A DNA stretch of 64,000 nucleotides from Erythroxylum novogranatense (lineage: Eukaryota > Streptophyta > Magnoliopsida > Malpighiales > Erythroxylaceae). Position 1 is the stretch's first letter. The number at the start of each line of letters is the position of its first letter. Under the pieces are notes generated by a model. The model made no database searches and was not told where the DNA came from. It saw only the letters and a program-made list of their open reading frames with translations. Position numbers and translations under genes: made by a program. The stretch lies in assembly GCA_029891385.1 (NCBI GenBank), contig CM057233.1, positions 26,789,352 to 26,853,351 of the forward strand. The letters are read 5' to 3'. This document shows positions 60,101 to 64,000 of this stretch, piece after piece.

Positions 60101-61471
60101 TTCTTGAGGCATCGGATTCGTAGAACATTTAATTTCACTTTGTGAGAAATTGGGAATTTTTAGACGGGAAATTGACGTGGCCCCGGGTAATTGTTCTGTG
60201 ATCACTGTTTTATTCATTTTTGGACCGACTGAGGTCCAAATTGGGTGATGTCAGTGGCTATAGTTTTCTAATTTTAGATGGAATTTTTTATTATGGAAAA
60301 ATTTTGGATTAGGGCCGGGAATGTCATGAACATGCATTATACATGTTTTAATTATCTCATGTGCATTGGTTGATATTTCTGACTATCCAGTTGGTAACGT
60401 GTCTTTATTTTAATTGTTATAGAGGCACAGTTGGAACGCCATCCCACGACGCTGCGAGACTTCCGGCATTAGTTCGAAGTTATTAGGTGAGTAACCTAGA
60501 TGGTTCCTCGGTTAGTAAGTGTTTATAATTACGCACTTATAACTCGTGGAGAATAATGGTGGGACGATTGTGTTTGTTTGGTTTGGATTGCGGACCGGAG
60601 GTCCGATGGATTGGGAGATTCGACATAGAAGTGCTATATGTGATTTTCATGTGAGTGATTTGTGTGAATATATTGAATGGGGATCAGTTATGATGTTGAC
60701 TCTGTTTTATTTGGACATATGCATTTCAATCATAATTGCATGATCAGTAATTGGCAGGTTGTGACGTACCAACGCGAGTTTATAGCTCAACGTGATTGGG
60801 CCTTGAGCCCTGATGATTTGAGCCTAAGGCTCACCGCTTAATGCGCCTTAATGGGACAGTTTTAGGCGCTCGGTCACAACAACGTAATAAATTGAAAAAG
60901 CGTCACATACGCATTTCATGTACATTTGAATTGGTTCTTTTGACTGATATCGTATTAATCATGTGGTATTTCTGAATGTGTCTTAGTGAAATAACTGTGT
61001 GTATCTGTGTTATACTGTGTATATGCATGAATTGGGTGAACCATCGATGATGGTTCCTCACTGAGTTCGCAAACTCACCCAAAATTGCAAATTATTTTTT
61101 CAGGACCGAGAGAGTAGACTCATAGCTCCAGAGAGACTTTTCCTGCTGTGTAGATTGAGTTGGCAAGAGAAGTCATGGCACACAGGTCGGTCAGCTGGCA
61201 CTTTTTGAGAGATGACCTAGCTAGCTTTTGTGTTTGATTTTCTTTTGGACTAATGTACAGAAAATAGCAGTTGTGTAATTTACTGCTTTGAGGTTATGAA
61301 ATGAGAAATTTATGGTTTCAAAAAAATTAGTGGATTTCATATTAATGCTTTATGATTTTTGATGCCATGTGGAGTGTTAGTGATTGTTCGTAGTGCACCC
61401 TTATCGTAGGGTGTGTGTCGAAATAACCTACGGGCGTTCCGGTATATATCCTAGGGTAAGGGGGTGCTACA
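57181..61471 (+). repeat. 5' LTR of gypsy element (4,291 bp)
   Basis: It begins TGTAACATCCCATCTCCC and ends GGGGGTGCTACA. Its 3' part matches the solo LTR at 40210-43537 (accatcgatgatggtt; tttcaggaccgagag) and in reverse the LARD LTRs. Within it a segment of about 190 bases around 57595-57745 is duplicated at about 57900-58045 (ttaattgggattagtacttaattaac, then cttcattaaaatgcc). It holds the G+C-rich array at 59817-60003. No coding domain. Confidence 0.93.
59817..60003 (+). repeat. G+C-rich palindromic tandem array in gypsy LTR
   Basis: About four units of roughly 50 bp are each built around tcgcgagggcgacgcct and cgccctcgcgaggcgagg. In unit 1, cgcgagggcga pairs perfectly with tcgccctcgcg four bases on. 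CpG density is extreme relative to the A+T-rich surroundings, and a short (AT)n run follows at about 60005-60018. Arg-rich open frames exist through it on both strands because of the repetition and are not considered genes. Confidence 0.92.
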
Positions 61472-61476
61472 GTAGG

Positions 61477-61488
61477 TGGTATCAGAGC
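61477..61488 (+). other. Primer-binding site (initiator-Met tRNA)
   Basis: TGGTATCAGAGC lies five bases after the LTR end, the complement of the initiator methionine tRNA 3' end. Confidence 0.95.
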
Positions 61489-61719
61489 ATGGTTTGGCAT
61501 CTGTTGGGACTAGTACATAATTAGGCTTGAATTATTGTGAGAAATGCAGAAACTGATCAGAGTTCTTGTTTTGTTATAGGTCATCTGTTTTAGGTGATCA
61601 GATAGATCAACCGGTGACTGTGGATCTGTTGGAGCTAACAGAGAGTCCTCGGTGCCTCGATCTGAGGAGTTACCTCCTAGAGTCTCCGTGAGACGGAGAG
61701 GAGATATGATTTATCTGTG

Positions 61720-62660
61720 CGTGGCGGTCAGAACTTTATGTCAAGATGCACTTCACTGAGGCCGAGGGATGGTTGGAGAGGGAGAGAGTCCTCGATCGGA
61801 TGGATTGAACTCGATGAGAGGTTCGATTCACAGTATCTCTTCCGCAGGCCCCGCTTATACATGGTGGAAGACTGTCCGGCAAGCACCACCACGCACCTTG
61901 CTTACTGACATGAGCGGACTTTCTGAGGGCTTTTAGAGACAATTATATGCCCAAGGTGTATCTGGAAATGAAGATGCAGGAGTTTTGAGCCGAGACAGGT
62001 AGGATGTGAGAGAGTGAGTACGAGGTGAGGTTTAATGAGTTGATTGGGTATGCTGCTACTGTGGTTTCTACTGAGACTGATAGGTGCCGGAGGTTTGAGA
62101 TGGGGTTGAATCTGGAGATCCGTGTAGGATTGGCCCGATTTGATATGGGTTCCTTTATAGAGTTGAGCTGCACGCTTTGTGTGGTGGAAGCGATTGAGGC
62201 GTAGACAGAGAGATGGGTCAAGGGTCTAGAGGAAAGAGAGTTAGTGACAGTCAGGGCAGCTCTGGTAGGAGTTTTAGCAGGCGCCGAGCAGGACCTTCAG
62301 ATCTTTAGGAGGATCCAGACAGTCGGGTTTTGGACAGAGAGGGAGATTTGTACAGCGTGGCGATGGCGATGGCGAGGTTTTGGGCGATTTCCCATTCTGT
62401 GAGCATCATGAGAAGAGGCACTGATGGAGAGTCTTGGCGATTGATCTGAGCTTGCCTTAAATGCGCTTCATGGATCATCGATTGAGGATTGCCCATTACA
62501 TTGGGAGCTCATCTGCTTGGTAGTGGACGAGCCGAGTAGACTACAAAGATGAAGAGTAGAGTGGGTGGATCCGGACGTGGATTCGGACAGAGGGGCCGAG
62601 GTAGAGGCCGAGGTAGGGCTGAGGGATCCTTTGTGAGGACTGAGGGTCGGGCACCACCAC
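61720..62660 (+). pseudogene. Gypsy gag (Retrotrans_gag type), frameshifted
   Basis: Gag text is recognisable across frame changes: a YMPKVYLEMKMQEF-like start (61945-61985), EVRFNELIGYAATVVSTETDR (62020-62082), RRFEMGLNLEIRVGLARFD (62090-62145) and a Gly/Arg-rich RGRGRGRGRAEG stretch (62585-62625) that normally precedes a zinc knuckle. No complete CCHC was found. Several stops and indels make it non-functional. Confidence 0.8.
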
Positions 62661-63000
62661 AGCCCCTGTGCCGTAGTCTATGTCATGACGAGGCGGGAGG
62701 CCCAGGATTCCCCTGCTGTTGTAGCTGGTATGCTTCTAATTTCTGATATTGAGGCATTTGGTTTGCTGGATCCTGGATCTACACATTCTTTTATTGCACC
62801 TCATATGGCATGTAGATTGCATGGGGATAGGGAGATGTTATGGTATGGGCTAGAGGTGAGTACACCTCTAGGTACTACTACTGCATTGGGAGAGGTCTGC
62901 AGGGGATGCTCGATCCAGATTGATCAGCAGTGTTAAGGCGCACCTTATAGTGTTGCCTCGAGGAGATCGATGTGATTACTGGGATAGATCGCCATCGCCC
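62661..63000 (+). pseudogene. Gypsy aspartic protease fragment
   Basis: The active-site block LLDPGSTHSFIAPHMACRL (Asp codon at 62769) follows VVAGMLLISDIEAFG, the expected strand before the catalytic Asp of pepsin-like gypsy proteases. The DPG triad replaces the canonical DSG/DTG, as is usual in plant gypsy elements. The frame is open 62685-62936, then shifts. Confidence 0.83.
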
Positions 63001-64000
63001 ATAGGGCTATTATGGACCTGCTATACCAAGGAGGTTGTTTAGAGTCTCCGGTCACCTAGAGCCGTGTTCGAGAGGAGTTAGTCAGCAATACCGGCCGGAT
63101 GATCTCTTTCCTTAGTGCCACGAGATTGATGCAGGAGGTCGTGAGGCATATCTGCTCATGTGGTTGACACGAGTTGAGCAGAGGCTTCAGGATATTCCGT
63201 GGTTAGGGAATTTCGGATGTGTTTCTGATGAGTTCTGGGTTTGCCACGGATCGGAGACAAAGTTTACTATTGACCTCGTTCTGTCTTCGCTCCTATATCT
63301 ATACCTCCATATAGGATGACACCTGTAGAACTGAGGGAGCTTAAGGCTCAGTTGCAGGAGTTGTTGGAGAAGGGTTTTATCAGACCTAGTGTTTCACCAT
63401 GGAGAGCTCCAGTTTTGTTTGTGAAGAAAAAGGATGGGACTTTGAGGCTGTGCATCGATTACAGGCAGTTGAATCGGGTGATAGTGAAGAATAAGTATCC
63501 ACTGCCTAGGATCGATGACTTATTTGATCAGTTGCAGGGAGCTCAGGTGTTTACTAAGTTGGATTTGAGGTCAGGGTTCTATCAGTTAAAGATTGCAGAG
63601 GCCGATGTGCCTAAGAGTGCCTTCAGGAGCAGGTATGGGCATTTCGAGTTTCTAGTGATGCCGTTTGGGTTGACTAATGCCCCGGCAGCCTTCATGGCCT
63701 TGATGAATAAGATATTTCAGCCCTACCTGGATCAGTTTGTTATTGTGTTTATTGATGACATTTTAGTGTATTCGAGGAACAGACAGGAGCATAGTGAGCA
63801 TTTGAGGATTATGTTACAGACGATGAGAGAGAGACAGTTGTATGCCAAATTCAGTAAATGTGAATTTTGGCTGGATCAGGTGATATTTTTGGGACATATA
63901 GTGACTAGAGAGGGTATTCAGGTGGATCCGAGTAAGGTTGAGGCAGTGCTGAAGTGGGAGACTCCTAGGAATGTGCCGGAGATTCGGAGTTTCCTCGGAT
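63001..64000 (+). pseudogene. Gypsy reverse transcriptase (open from 63316 to window edge), upstream linker frameshifted
   Basis: From 63286 the frame reads [92 protein letters not shown] and [11 protein letters not shown]. The catalytic FIDD follows at 63748-63759, then [10 protein letters not shown] and [10 protein letters not shown]. From the Met codon at 63316 it is open for 228 codons with no stop or missing key residue. Upstream (63130-63285) the protease-RT linker (SDVF, TKFTIDL) is out of frame in at least two places, so the polyprotein as a whole is broken. Confidence 0.92.

Larger units (their letters stand above)
57181..64000 (+). mobile_element. Ty3/gypsy retrotransposon, 3' part beyond window
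   Basis: A 4,291-bp 5' LTR, an initiator-Met primer site, gag, protease and RT occur in gypsy order; integrase and 3' LTR would lie past 64000. Left flank GATAT is the presumed target site but cannot be checked. Gag-protease is heavily frameshifted while the RT portion is open to the window edge. Confidence 0.92.

Noticed and set aside
59804..60123. Arg/Pro/Ser-rich open frames on both strands through the cgcgagggcga array
   Set aside because: They arise because the repeat unit lacks stops in several frames. They have no domain and lie inside an LTR.
61477..61488. tRNA-like text TGGTATCAGAGC (also at 29908, 39500 and 54257)
   Set aside because: Only the 3'-end complement of initiator-Met tRNA is present. 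These are primer-binding sites, not tRNA genes.

Overview
The window is nuclear DNA from a flowering plant, most likely a eudicot; I cannot name the species. The evidence is an intron-containing F-box/phloem-protein-2 (PP2-B type) gene, strong A+T richness, and about 50 kb of nested plant-type transposons (hAT, a Harbinger-like MITE, Ty1/copia including Sirevirus-like elements, and Ty3/gypsy elements with very long LTRs). I see no rRNA or tRNA genes, no CRISPR and no bacterial-style operons.

Layout. 1-3019: right part of a decayed hAT transposon with a broken transposase. 3018-3352: a fragment of F-box exon 1 plus intron 1, abutting the hAT end; a shorter related fragment lies inside the hAT DNA at 2156-2215. 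4271-5493: the only apparently intact host gene, a three-exon F-box PP2-B-type gene (predicted 303 aa). 6055-6549: a Harbinger-like MITE. About 6870-10560: a truncated minus-strand copia element, then a second copy (10561-10800) of sequence found just 3' of the F-box gene. 10880-13636: a dispersed repeat (R1) split by a gypsy 3' end. R1 recurs uninterrupted at 34780-35640.

14030-33455 is one 5'-truncated plus-strand Sirevirus-like copia element holding two later insertions. The first is a 4,236-bp gypsy solo LTR (14077-18312, 5-bp duplication CGAGC) inside gag. The second is a 7,205-bp minus-strand Sirevirus-like element (23727-30931, duplication TGCAG/TGTAG) inside the extra 3' reading frame. 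The inner element has lost integrase and reverse transcriptase by an internal deletion but keeps both LTRs, primer-binding site and polypurine tract. 33540-34010 holds an Athila-type gag remnant, and 34011-39499 is mostly non-coding repeat debris.

39515-57180: a minus-strand gypsy LTR (39515-45749) split by an opposite-strand 3,328-bp solo LTR (40210-43537, duplication ACATC). Next is the end of a small copia LTR (to 46485), whose leader is split by a 10,201-bp minus-strand LARD-like element (46784-56984, duplication GCCTC). That element has very unequal LTRs and no recognisable coding sequence. 57181 to the window end is a gypsy element: a 4,291-bp 5' LTR, an initiator-Met primer site, broken gag and protease, and a reverse-transcriptase domain still open at the edge.

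None of the mobile elements appears fully coding-competent within the window. The most unusual pattern is that at least five long gypsy LTRs carry element-specific palindromic or tandem-repeat modules upstream of a shared motif. I found no clear new multi-gene system.
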